From assembly GCA_009823395.1 (NCBI GenBank), contig CM020516.1, forward strand, positions 8,015,001-8,079,000: a stretch of 64,000 bases of DNA, in the 5' to 3' direction. This document shows positions 47,582 through 58,444 of the stretch, piece after piece. The stretch comes from Thamnaconus septentrionalis (lineage: Eukaryota; Chordata; Actinopteri; Tetraodontiformes; Monacanthidae). The notes under the pieces are model-generated. The model made no database searches, was not told the DNA's origin, and saw only the letters and a program-made list of their open reading frames with translations. Positions within the stretch are counted from its first letter, which is position 1, and every line of letters starts with the position of its first letter. The translations under genes were made by a program, and so were the position numbers.

Positions 47582-49064
47582 CAATGCCATGCAAGTCTAT
47601 GGGGTCAAAAGTCAACTTTGTCCTAGAGACATGGGGCCACTTGCAGGTTCATCGGGATCCCTCAAGACACAGCCATGTCAAATTTGGGGCTTCTAGCCCA
47701 TGAGGAATCACGAAACCCTAACCCTACTTCCAGCAGTAACCCTAACCCTAACCCTAATTCCAGCCTTATCGCTAACCCTAATGCCATGCAAGTCTATGGG
47801 GTCAAAAGTCAAGTTTGTCCTAGAGACATGGGACCACTTGCAGGTTCATCGGGATCCCTCAAGACACAGCCATGTCAAATTTGGGGCTTCTAGCCCATGA
47901 GGAACCCCGAAACCCTAACCCTAATTCCAGCAGTAACCCTAACCCTAATTCCAGCCTTATCGCTAACCCTAATGCCATGCAAGTCTATGGGGTCAAAAGT
48001 CAACTTTGTCCTAGAGACATTGGGCCACTTGCAGGTTCATCGGGATCCCTCAAGACACAGCCACGTCAAATTTGGGGCTTCTAGCCCATGAGGAACCCTG
48101 AAACCCTAACCTTACTTCCAGCAGTAACCCTAACCCTAACCCTAATTCCAGCCTTATCGCAAACCCTAATGCCATGCAAGTCTATGGGGTCAAAAGTCAA
48201 CTTTGTCCTAGAGACATGGGGCCACTTACGGGTTCATCGGGATCCCTCAAGACACAGCCACGTCAAATTTGGGGCTTCTAGCCCATGAGGAACCCCGAAA
48301 CCCTAACCCTACTTCCAGCAGTAACCCTAACCCTAACCCTAATTCCAGCCTTATCGCTAACCCTAATGCCATGCAAGTCTATGGGGTCAAAAGTCAAGTT
48401 TGTCCTAGAGACATGGGACCACTTGCAGGTTCATCGGGATCCCTCAAGACACAGCCATGTCAAATTTGGGGCTTCTAGCCCATGAGGAACCCCGAAACCC
48501 TAACCCTAATTCCAGCAGTAACCCTAACCCTAATTCCAGCCTTATCGCTAACCCTAATGCCATGCAAGTCTATGGGGTCAAAAGTCAACTTTGTCCTAGA
48601 GACATTGGGCCACTTGCAGGTTCATCGGGATCCCTCAAGACACAGCCACGTCAAATTTGGGGCTTCTAGCCCATGAGGAACCCTGAAACCCTAACCTTAC
48701 TTCCAGCAGTAACCCTAACCCTAACCCTAATTCCAGCCTTATCGCAAACCCTAATGCCATGCAAGTCTATGGGGTCAAAAGTCAAGTTTGTCCTAGAGAC
48801 ATGGGACCACTTGCAGGTTCATCGAGATCCCTCAAGACACAGCCACGTCAAATTTGGGGCTTCTAGCCCATGAGGAACCCCGAAACCCTAACCCTACTTC
48901 CAGCAGTAACCCTAACCCTAACCCTAATTCCAGCCTTATCGCTAACCCTAATGCCATGCAAGTCTATGGGGTCAAAAGTCAACTTTGTCCTAGAGACATG
49001 GGGCCACTTGCAGGTTCATCGGGATCCCTCAAGACACAGCCACGTCAAATTTGGGGCTTCTAGC
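47582..49064 (+). repeat. Telomere-motif satellite with 585-bp higher-order repeat
   Basis: A conserved start word (ATGCCATGCAAGTC) occurs at 47584, 47781, 47972, 48169, 48366, 48557, 48754 and 48951, giving spacings of 197, 191, 197, 197, 191, 197 and 197. Each monomer has a unique block of about 125 bp (with TCTATGGGGTC, TTGTCCTAGAGACAT and TTGGGGCTTCTAGCC) followed by interrupted CCCTAA repeats. The 191-bp form lacks one CCCTAA. Monomer variants recur every third unit (for example GACATTGGGCC and CGCAAACC only in units 3 and 6), so the true period is 585 bp. Units 2 and 5 appear identical, as do 3 and 6. Eleven ORFs of 64-72 codons in two frames are translations of the array and are not genes. 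The last unit is partial. Confidence 0.97.
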
Positions 49065-49076
49065 TTGAAAAAGCAT

Positions 49077-49098
49077 TGAAAAATTTTCTTCCTCCAAG
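49077..49098. repeat. 22-bp direct repeat, downstream copy
   Basis: Reads TGAAAAATTTT then CTTCCTCCAAG. It matches 21 of 22 bases of 47523-47544 and lies 12 bases beyond the end of the satellite. Confidence 0.9.
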
Positions 49099-52000
49099 AT
49101 TCGGTGTGTTGCTGCCTCCTGCAGGTTAGACATGTAACTACACATCAGTAGGCACTTTACGGACTGAAATGCCATCGCTGTTTATTGATATATAGAGCGG
49201 AGGAGTGAGATTCCATCACGAGTGGTCACTGGAAGTGCATTCTAAAGTGGTGACACGCGCGTGCTTGTGATTGGACGTCAAAACCCAACGGGGAACCAGA
49301 GCCAATGGCTGCCTCCTCTTTGCCTTGTGCGGATGCTCCGTTTACAGTGTTCTAGTGTTACCTCAGGCGCCCGACGGAACGGCAACCTCTCTCTGTTTTG
49401 GTTGCGTAATGGCTCAAACACACTTTCATGGGCGCCGTAAATCACGGCCCCCATTTATCCATTAAAATCGTGTCTGGTGGCAGGGCTACAGCAGCCTGAG
49501 AGCAAACACACACCGTCATGACACCGTCCAATGACTGTTTCAAGCACTTTTAATATGAAGAATATAAAAGGCTCTTTGCTAAGGAAAAAGGTTTCGCCAA
49601 TGAAGACTTGAAGCCAACTGGCAGCTGGAAGGCAAAATTCTGGCTTTCGTTTTTTGATATTTTAGGTCATATTTCAAATTTCCTGGCATAGTTACCGCAT
49701 GATTTTTCACTTTTGTTTCCCTCACTTTGGGTTCGTCAACGTTGGTCTTCTTGGTCCTCAGCAGTGCCAAAAGTCTGCAGCCCCTGGTCCGACGTGCCTC
49801 GCGCAATTAAATCTCCCCTTGCAAAAACAAAATGAAGCGGAGACTTTTCCCGCACATTTTCCTCCCTCAAATTAAAAAAAGACGATAAGAAGTGTAAATA
49901 ACAGCGCCGCTGTCACTTCACACCAGCCTACGTTTCTCGTGTTGTGTCCACCGCCGAGCAGCCTGTCGCCGCTCCCGTCTTTGTTCCAGGCAGTCGCCGC
50001 CGCCGCAGCAACGCTCCGCTGCCAAAATGTCAAAGGAATGAATCAACAAAATCGGCTCCTTAGATCTCAAGGTGGCCGGGAGCCGATCTCGCAGCACGTA
50101 GAGGGGATAAAATTAGGACTGGCGCAAGCCTTTACGATGTGGATGCTGCAATAACCAGCGATGCAAAAAACAACACGACTTCACCCTGTCGACTTTTTGC
50201 AACACAAAAACTCCCTTTGCGAGGAAGCGTTTGTCTGTTTTAACGATCGTTGATCTTTGCCGGCGTGATTTATTTAGCGCGGCTGTGTGTAGCGCCGGTT
50301 TGAAGCAGCGGGATTCATTGTTGTGCATGTGTGCCTCGGGCAGGCAACCCTGTGATGTCAATATCTCACATCTGCATCGCCGCTTTGTTCGTGACATTGT
50401 TGCTTTCATCTGCCGAGTAACATCAGAAATAAAATGATGCGCAACGCAACAGATTTCTTTTTTTCCCCCACCTTTTTTGAGGTCGTTTTTTCGGTGCCAT
50501 TTGGATTCACTTGATAATGTTGAGATATGAAGGTCTGGAACGCGGGTCTGATGTGCATCTGCAGCCCCACCGACAACAAAGCCACACTTTTGCTCAGCCT
50601 GTCCACCTCCCCAGCGAGATCGTCTCTGAAAAGCATTAATTAAAACCTATGCGGCGCCAGCAGAAAGGACGCCAAATATGGTATTTTTGGTAGCCTGTGT
50701 TCAGCGCCGGTGCAGCAGTGGCACTGAAAAATGCTACTTTCGCTTAAACCTGAGGGATAACAGGCCCCCGCGGCCATCTGGCAGATTTAGCCTCACACCC
50801 AGCCTCAGCAGGTCAGAGCAGGTTTGGTTTGGATTAGAGCTTGCATGACCTTTTTTTTTTTCTTCATATTTTGATTTGTCATATGCTCTTTTGATTTACG
50901 GTATTATCCCGTCTCATTGATGGGCTTCAAAGAATTCTGCCTCATGGCCAGATAAATGTTCTTCCCCCTGACTTCCCAGGAGACACTTTAGAGCCGCTCC
51001 AGGCAGCTGGTGGACCGACTCTCCACAGCTCCAGCTAAGACACCACCAGATTTCCTTGCATCCTGCGGAGAGAACTTTTGAGGGAACAATCTGCAGGAGT
51101 GCGAGGGAAGGGAGCAGCAGGCAGAACGACCTTTATAGCATTTATAACTTTTAAAGCAATTCCAAGTATTTCCTCCGAAGACAATCAGATGTGCAATCTA
51201 AGATCACGCCCGCTTGTCCGTTTTCATCCGTCGGCACCTTTCCAGTTTCTCGGCCTGTTGTGCTGTCAAACATGCTGCGATTCTAAAATAGGGCGGTGAA
51301 CCCGTAACGTTTAAAACTGCTGAGAATAAATGACCGCAAAGGTGATTCGCTGATGGTAGGAGTGTGAAAAAAGTCACTCTGAGCTGAGCTAAAGATTGAT
51401 CCATCCGGGAGGACATTTCCTGCTCTTTCCCGCAGCGGCTCGCCAGTTCGATAATTTACTTTGAGTCTCGTGGCTCATTGAGATTTTCTAAATTAACTGC
51501 GCGCTGCTAAAATCAATCGTGAAAATAAAGGAGAGGCTCCTCCTGCAAAGGTTTGCTGTTGGAGGTGCAGCTTTGTCTCAGTTTGAGAACTGAGAGACGA
51601 GCTTTACAGGAGTGACGCAGTCTACCTGGGTTTCTATCAATCCACCTGTACGTTGTGTTGGGTTGATTTAAACCCGCGTTTACACAGGACACATGACTCA
51701 CTGAAGGCAAAGTCACACTGTGTTACCAAAAGGCAAACAAGCTAGTGGGCAAACATGAATCAGTTTATATGACACATCCAGGATGCGGATTAAAATTCCT
51801 GTGTGCTGCGTGTTTGTCCACCCGCGTATTGGTTTTGGTCCGCAGGGTTTTTTTTTTTTTTTGTCGCCTAACGACAGAGTGACACAAACAGAGCAATGAG
51901 TTTGACCAGCGGCCGGGCGGCAATTTGTGTTGCACAACCGCAATAATGCAACTTTATGAGGTTCGCCATCACCATCATAATCATCATCATCATCATTGTC

Positions 52001-52147
52001 AGCCAATCCCGCCAGACCGGTGAACCTGCCGGCCTCTGTTGTAATCTTGCACGGCGGCTGGATTGCTGAGATTGGATATCTGAACGTTCTCGGGCGACGT
52101 GCAGAAGGAATTCCATCAGATTTGTGAAACAATCTGATACATGCCAG
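49099..52147. other. Unique sequence, no gene recognised
   Basis: Small ORFs on both strands, no supported exon. A CAT/ATC-rich stretch lies at 51967-52000. Confidence 0.45.
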
Positions 52148-52186
52148 GCGAAGGCTGTCGGCGAAGGCTCTCGGCGAAGACTCTCA
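52148..52186. repeat. Three 13-bp tandem units
   Basis: GCGAAGGCTGTCG, GCGAAGGCTCTCG and GCGAAGACTCTCA follow one another directly. Confidence 0.9.
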
Positions 52187-53478
52187 CCGATGTGGTAAAA
52201 TCTCTCTTGACACCAAACGGGAACGAACGGGAACTGTTTTTTAATTGGCAGCATGGAATTTGAGGCTCTCTTTTCCTACCTGCTGAGCTTTTCTGCACGA
52301 GTGCTGAAGACTCAAAGCAAAATAATTGGTATCGTGGTTTGGATCGCTGAATTATTACCCGGCCTGCGTGTTGCCGTTAATCTTTAACGTGGGCGTTTGT
52401 TCAATATTTGCACGGCTAAATGAGATCATGCGGGTGTCATCGCAGTCCAGAGAGCCTCACATTGAACGTCAATTCATTGTCTTGCACGTCTCGAGGTGCA
52501 GGAATATAGAGATGTGTATATATACATGTATATAGCTATACAGCCAAGCCTCCTACCTTGTTCGTGCATGACAGGCCCAGCACTCTGACGTTCCCTTGTG
52601 GTATCGCATGCGGTCACATTGGGGGGAAAAACTGAAAGATAATGGAATAATATCAGTCAAATCCGGCCTCGGGGGGATTTTCTACCTGCTCCTGCCTCCC
52701 CTGTTTTAACAGCTTATTGCTTCCTGTCTGTCTTTGGGCTCCGTCAGAGCACTTGATTCCTTGTAAAAGCCGAGGTGCTGAATGAAGACATTTTTTTTTT
52801 TTTTTTTTAGCAAGGTAAAGATAAGAGGGTTTTTTGGAGAAAGTTTTGTTTTTTGGGTTGTGTGGAAATGTAGGTCTGCAAACTTTTACTGGGGGAAAAA
52901 CAAAATTTTCCCCTTCGAATTGGCCGAAAGTCTCATTAGATCTCTCAAAACATTTCCGCAGCGCCAGTTGGCGGCACGCTAAAATGGTTACGTTTGTTTA
53001 CCTCCATTTGCTAGCATCAGCACTGAGTGATACACTTGCTCTCAGCGCTGTTTAAATAAAGTTCCAGGATTTCAGAGCCTCCTTGTTTGGTGTTGGCATC
53101 CTGAGATGGGAGACGCAGGACGGCCCGGAGGGAGAAAAACGGTCCGGCTAATTTTAAGAAACCGAGTTCAGAGCAAAAAATGGAAGGAAGCGCGGTGCTG
53201 ATGTCGCAGGATGACAGCAGTGATATCATTGTTTTGGTTCTTTTTTATTATCCTTTTGGCTGCAGACAACTTTTCTTTCCCCCACCCCACTGGGAACATT
53301 GAAGCACTTTCAAAGATACCTGAAACCTTTGCTGTTCTGCTCTTGTTACAGACTTTTGGGAATATTAAAATGTTGTTTTAGGCAGTGAAAATGAAAGACC
53401 TAATCTGACTGCTAGACGATATGTGGTGCAGCCACTTTCTTAGCTTAGTGCATCCTTAACAATTGACAAATTATTTAA

Positions 53479-53526
53479 CCCATCCATCCACCCACCCATC
53501 TATCCATCCATCCATCCATCCATCCA
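53479..53526. repeat. (CCAT)n microsatellite
   Basis: About twelve CCAT units with CCAC and CTAT variants. Confidence 0.95.
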
Positions 53527-55229
53527 GTTTTGTAATATTTCCCTTCTTCTCGGCTGGGACTCCACCCACGCTTCTTTGTCTTTTATTCTCTCCTAAATGC
53601 TATTCAAGCCCGGGCAGCCGGCTGGTGACGCTCCATATTTGTTTTCCTACCAACATCAGAGTTGATGGTGTGAGTCTCTGTGACCTTTCGTGCCTGCCGA
53701 GTCGTCAGTGTGTTGTCTCTGCCTCAGACAGCAGATGTGTGGCCTCATGTTGTGGATCGCCTGGCGTGTTTGTCTGGAGGATTGTCCCATGTGAAAATAG
53801 GCGGGATCGGGTCCTTTGTCTGTGGCTTACCGTGGTTTTTGAAAACATGTTAATACTCGATGATTTGCTTCATGTAGGCAATAAATCCTTGGGGCGGCCT
53901 GAGTCATGTGATCGAGGCGAACTACCACGTTCACGTCGTGGCTGGTTGCATCGGGAGGGTGGTGGTGGATCGCTGTTTGTCATTAAGACAATTTTCCCAT
54001 TTTTACTTCTTGCTGTGACAATGTTAATGGTTTTAGACATACTGAGGTTTTCATTTTTTTCGGGGGAGGGGGAACTCATCAAAAAAAGAAAAATAGAGAG
54101 ATATATTGGTCACACCTGTGGTAGAAAATGAGGGGAAGATGAGTATCGACAGTGCCATTAGAGCCCCAGTGTAACTTGCCGGCTTGATCGCTTGATACGA
54201 GCCGGCGGGAATCATTTTAACGGCTGAGTCGCCCACGCCGTCGTCTGCGGCGGCGGCCCGCCGTCAAGCGGCGCCCCCTGCCTCCCACCCTTCCCCCCAC
54301 CACTCATATTAGCCGCTGCTCCCGTGTGCAATCGGGAGTCAAAGAGTCTTTCTCCACTCAGCGTGGCTCCGTGCAGTTGCCGGAGCCCCGTGGAGAGCTC
54401 ATCACTCTCCATCCTCGTAATGTCCCTGTCAGTGTGCCGGATGGGAACTATTAGCCTCCGCAGTGCATCATTCACGGGATCGCACCGGCCGCCATACATC
54501 CTGGCAGTTTTACGACGCGAGACATTTGTACGTTTGTGTACCAGATGAGTGGATTGCCCCTCTATGCAAATGGGCGAGTCGGCGCAGCCCCCACGTGCGG
54601 CAACAAAACCAGTTAGCTCCTTTATTTCCCAGAGATGAAACTTCTGCCGTGTTTCTGATGGATAGTATTTTGATTTTCTTTCGCACCTCCACGTCCTCCT
54701 ACCGCGGCTCCACCTTTTCTTGCACAACAGGAACGATCTCAACAGGGTTAAAATCCAAATGTCGGTGCGGTCGATGCATCTCCGGTCTGCAGCCATTAGC
54801 ATTCAAGCTTCATTAGACAGCAAACACCCGACATAAAATATGATTATGGGCTATAAATTTTTCTGAGGCGCTGCCACCCGCTGGTTTCTTTAACTACGCT
54901 TTAGCTGAAGGGTTGTGTCTGGGTTTGCAGTAAGTGTAGCGCTTGTCATTTTTGTCTCCTAATCTTTTATAAATCAACCTAAATAATGATTTAACTCGCT
55001 CTGTCTTTTGGGGATAATTGGGATGTGATGTCAAAAGGTCATTGCTATCTTTCTCATTTCTTTTTTTCAGCAGTTGAACAGATCTTGTCGCCTTAATATT
55101 CATTGGAGCAATTTTCTTGTTTCATTGGAGCAATTGTCTTGTCCGTGTAATTTTTTTAAAGAACATTTTGTTTTAAATAATCCTGATAAGTGACGTTCAT
55201 TTAACGTTTTATTTGTTTATTTGCATTGT

Positions 55230-55251
55230 CTCATTCATTCATTCATTCATT
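55230..55251. repeat. (TCAT)n microsatellite
   Basis: Five TCAT units. Confidence 0.9.
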
Positions 55252-56026
55252 TGAGAGGCTGTCGCCTTACTTAAAGCAAACTTAATAAGCTGTATAGAGT
55301 ATAAATCATGCCAGGGCGTGGAAATAAACTCAAAAATAAGTCACATCAATCCACCGAGACTGCTGCACTCCAGTGGTGTAGTCTTTAAATATTAAATGCA
55401 ATAAATATTGATCAAACTTGTCTGAGTGAAATGAGATGCATTGCAGAAAACCCAACCTCTTGGAGCGTCGATACTAAAACCGCGTAATGTAATTCAATGA
55501 CTATATTGTGATGACTGTATATTTATCATCAGGGAAACTCAGAGACTTTACTCAATATACTGGAAAAAATACAGACACACGATAATAGCTGATTGTTTTC
55601 AAGACGTTAGGCAGCGAGTGTTTGCCTGCTCGCAGGGGTCCGACATACAAAATCGTGCCGACGGTTCCACCGTCAGGCTCTCGCTGTCACTTGCCATTTG
55701 GCGGGTGGTTGTGTTTGTGAACGAGAGCTGTCCGTGCACATCTACGCCGTGCACGCGTCTCATCTGCAGCTGGTTAACGGAGCCCGGGCCTCCTGATACG
55801 AGAGAGACAGATGAGACCGCCACGACTTCTCCAGAGAGTTTACAAAATCAAATTTGAAAGCTATTTCGGGCTGCGGTGCCAGGTACGGTCACGTCACCTA
55901 GGCCTCGGTTATTGGATGAAATGGGATGCACCCCGTGCCATGTCTGTGCATGTTTGCGGGGGGAGAGCAGGCTGAGCTGATTGGGTTTGAATGAATAAGA
56001 CGGGAGAGCAGGCAGATACGCAAATT

Positions 56027-56340
56027 TGTGTGTGTGTGTGTGTGTGTGTTACCATGCCAGTGCGAGGGTTCATATTTGCGATGCAGTCGCAGCTTTGTTA
56101 ACTGTCGTCAGCCTCCTCCGACTCTGGCCCGGAGGAGTGTTTGGACTGCACCACAACCAACCGTTGACTTTCCTTTGTTACAACGCGGCGCCTGGATCCT
56201 TTTCAAGACCAACCCTCTGTACTCACCTTGTTGACTCGCAGCCCTCTCAGGTGTTTGGACTTGGCCAGGAGTCAATGCGTTTTGCGTGTGTGTGTGTGTG
56301 TGTGTGTCCTCAGGAGAGAAAGCGTGTGTGTGTGTGTGTG
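56027..56340. repeat. Three clustered (GT)n tracts
   Basis: Separate GT tracts at 56027-56049, 56285-56307 and 56323-56340, all on the same strand. Confidence 0.9.
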
Positions 56341-56579
56341 AATATGTGTTTGCCTGCCGCGGGTGCAGCCTTATGTAACGTGCAGCGTACAGCGATGTGA
56401 CTCCTGCGTTCTCTCTGACGGCTGTCACATCGGGAGGAGAATTGTGTCACATGACCCGGCACGCCAGATGGAACGCCGTACCGAAAATTTCCCTGGATTG
56501 ATCCCGAGCATCCGTCTAACCAAGAGCCCATAGAAAGTGTTTGGAAGAAGGGGAGGGAAAACCCAAATATCCAAAAGAC

Positions 56580-56605
56580 ACCCTAACCTAACAACCCTAA
56601 CCCTC
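56580..56605 (+). repeat. Short CCCTAA-like telomeric tract
   Basis: Reads ACCCTAACCTAACAACCC then TAACCCTC: four degenerate CCCTAA units directly before the Tc1-like remnant. Confidence 0.7.
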
Positions 56606-56942
56606 TCATTCCATGGTCTTATTTCATTATGATGACTATTTACATTGTAGATTCTGACTGAAGGCATCAAGACTATGACTGAATACATTTAGAATTATCT
56701 AGTAAACAAAAAAAATAATTAGAAACTGAGTCGTTTCGTAGACTTTTTTAAAAATATCCACACTTCTATATCACCCTGCCTAAAACATATTTAATAATTT
56801 AAAAATGTTTTCTTTGCTAGTTCCACACATCTTGCTAATATATTTGATGTCTTCAGTATATCTACAATGTAGAAAGTAGTAAAGAAAAAGCAAAAAAACA
56901 AAACAAAACAAAAAACATTCTAAACTTTTGACTGGTAGTGTA
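56606..56942. mobile_element. Tc1/mariner-like fold-back remnant
   Basis: The right end reads CTAAACTTTTGACTGGTAGTGTA, whose complement (TACACTACCAGTCAAAAGTT) is the familiar terminus of fish Tc1-like elements. Inside, ACATTGTAGATTCTGACTGA with AGGCATCAAGAC (about 56642-56673) is an inverted counterpart of GATGTCTTCAGTATATCTAC with AATGT (about 56847-56871), as expected for the long inverted repeats of this group. The transposase is gone. The extreme left terminus appears lost near 56606. Confidence 0.7.
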
Positions 56943-58383
56943 GCTCTGGGTCATTGTTGTAACAGTTAGCAAGCTGCTTGCAACACATAGCCTGCTGCTG
57001 AGTCGTGAGAAAATCCAAAACATCTCGTCCACCATGAAAATCCTAAAGATCTGTGCTGTGTTGCTCTTTTATGGCGAAACTGCATCCAGTTTTATTAAAA
57101 CTGACTCTCCTCCCCTCCAGCATCCATGCTAATCTCTTTAGTAGCAGGTTGCTTCCTGCATTTCCTCTTATCTTCCTCTGTGGATTTAAAGGACAGCTTG
57201 CAGCAGTCACTTTCTGCAAGCTGATTGGCGGAGGAATTTACGCGACGTACGTCCGCTGCATGTGCATCTACAGTTGGTCAGCGGCACTGTCATTTGCCGA
57301 CCGCAGCAGCAGTGCACGGCACTTTAAGAGGAGATCACAAGCTACAGAAAAAAACCTGGTAAGTTAACGTTGAAGTCTTGAAGTCAGAATGTCGTCCTCC
57401 AGCAAATTGCAAATCAATACTGAGCAGCAGCTCAGTCCTTCATCCACTCATGTGGTTGATAGCAGCGACGTCTTTTTAGGTTTTTGGGGAGACACACAAG
57501 TGATATATTTTAGGCTGGAGCATCGTAGCGATCCGGCTCGTCCTTCTCATGCATAATAAAAGCAAAAGTGCACTGCTCCCAAATGCATTTTTGAGAGGAG
57601 CGTGAGACTGCTCGGGTCTTGTGTCCCAATTTCAGCTACCCCCTCCCCTCCACCACCATCCCCAACCCTTCCACATCGCTGCCATGCTTTTCCTAAAGAG
57701 CCTACGCAGCCGCCCGGCACCCTGCCCCCGCCCGTCAGACCCCTTCCCACTACAGCCTGTTTACATAGGAGCGAGTGTGTGTTTTCTCTCCCTCTCCGAC
57801 TCTTTCGAGTGCCTGCTCAATGGACAGATGGTTGCACTTCCTTTTAAGGGTCGATCGCAAATCGCAAACCCCATTGCCTACACGTGTGTAACATTTGTGT
57901 AGGGTATACGCCGGGGGTCTGGAATTAGCCGCCCCCACCCAAACACGAGAGCCCCGCGGCTGCAGGCACGCTGGTATTCCACCGTTTGGAGTTGCGCGGG
58001 ATTGTTAAGAATGACCTGTCAGCGCGGCGAATTTAAGGCTTTAGCGCCGGGGTTTTTGTTTTTGACCTTGCGAGGTGAGATTCCATCCGCGCGAGAGGAA
58101 AAAAACCTCATCCTCAATTCAATGACAGCAGCTTGGCCTTTGTTTTAAAAAGACACGGGCGAGGTATTCACTGGAGCTCATCCAGGTTTGGATTTACAGC
58201 GGCAGGCGGGGGTGACTGGGGTGGAGGGGAGGGGTGTTGACTGACAGCCTCCCCCGCCCAATCACCCTCAAGTGGCTCCGGCCCTTTTCCGTTTTTGACG
58301 TACGTGTTCCCGAGCTCCTCTTCTTCTTCTCCTATCGTCCTCGCTGGTGTGTCGCCATTTTTCCTGCCGCCTCTCACCTTCTT

Positions 58384-58385
<2 letters not shown>
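56943..58385. other. Unique sequence, no gene recognised
   Basis: Small ORFs; a CTG|GTAAGT donor-like site near 57360 has no convincing acceptor partner. Confidence 0.45.

Positions 58386-58438
<53 letters not shown>
58386..58438. repeat. (CA)n microsatellite
   Basis: About 26 uninterrupted CA dinucleotides. Confidence 0.95.

Positions 58439-58444
<6 letters not shown>

Larger units (their letters stand above)
52187..56026. other. Unique sequence with minor microsatellites
   Basis: The 222-codon plus ORF at 53463-54131 and the 196-codon minus ORF at 54212-54802 are the longest in the window. The first begins in a translated CCAT microsatellite. Neither has a domain I recognise, and about one ORF of this size is expected by chance here. 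Confidence 0.4.

Noticed and set aside
47509..49079. Eleven tandem plus-strand ORFs of 64-72 codons encoding NPNPN- or LTLTL-rich peptides
   Set aside because: They are translations of the CCCTAA satellite in two frames; their boundaries follow the repeat unit.
53463..54131. 222-codon plus-strand ORF, the longest in the window
   Set aside because: It begins inside a translated CCAT microsatellite, shows no recognisable domain, and its length is within chance expectation.
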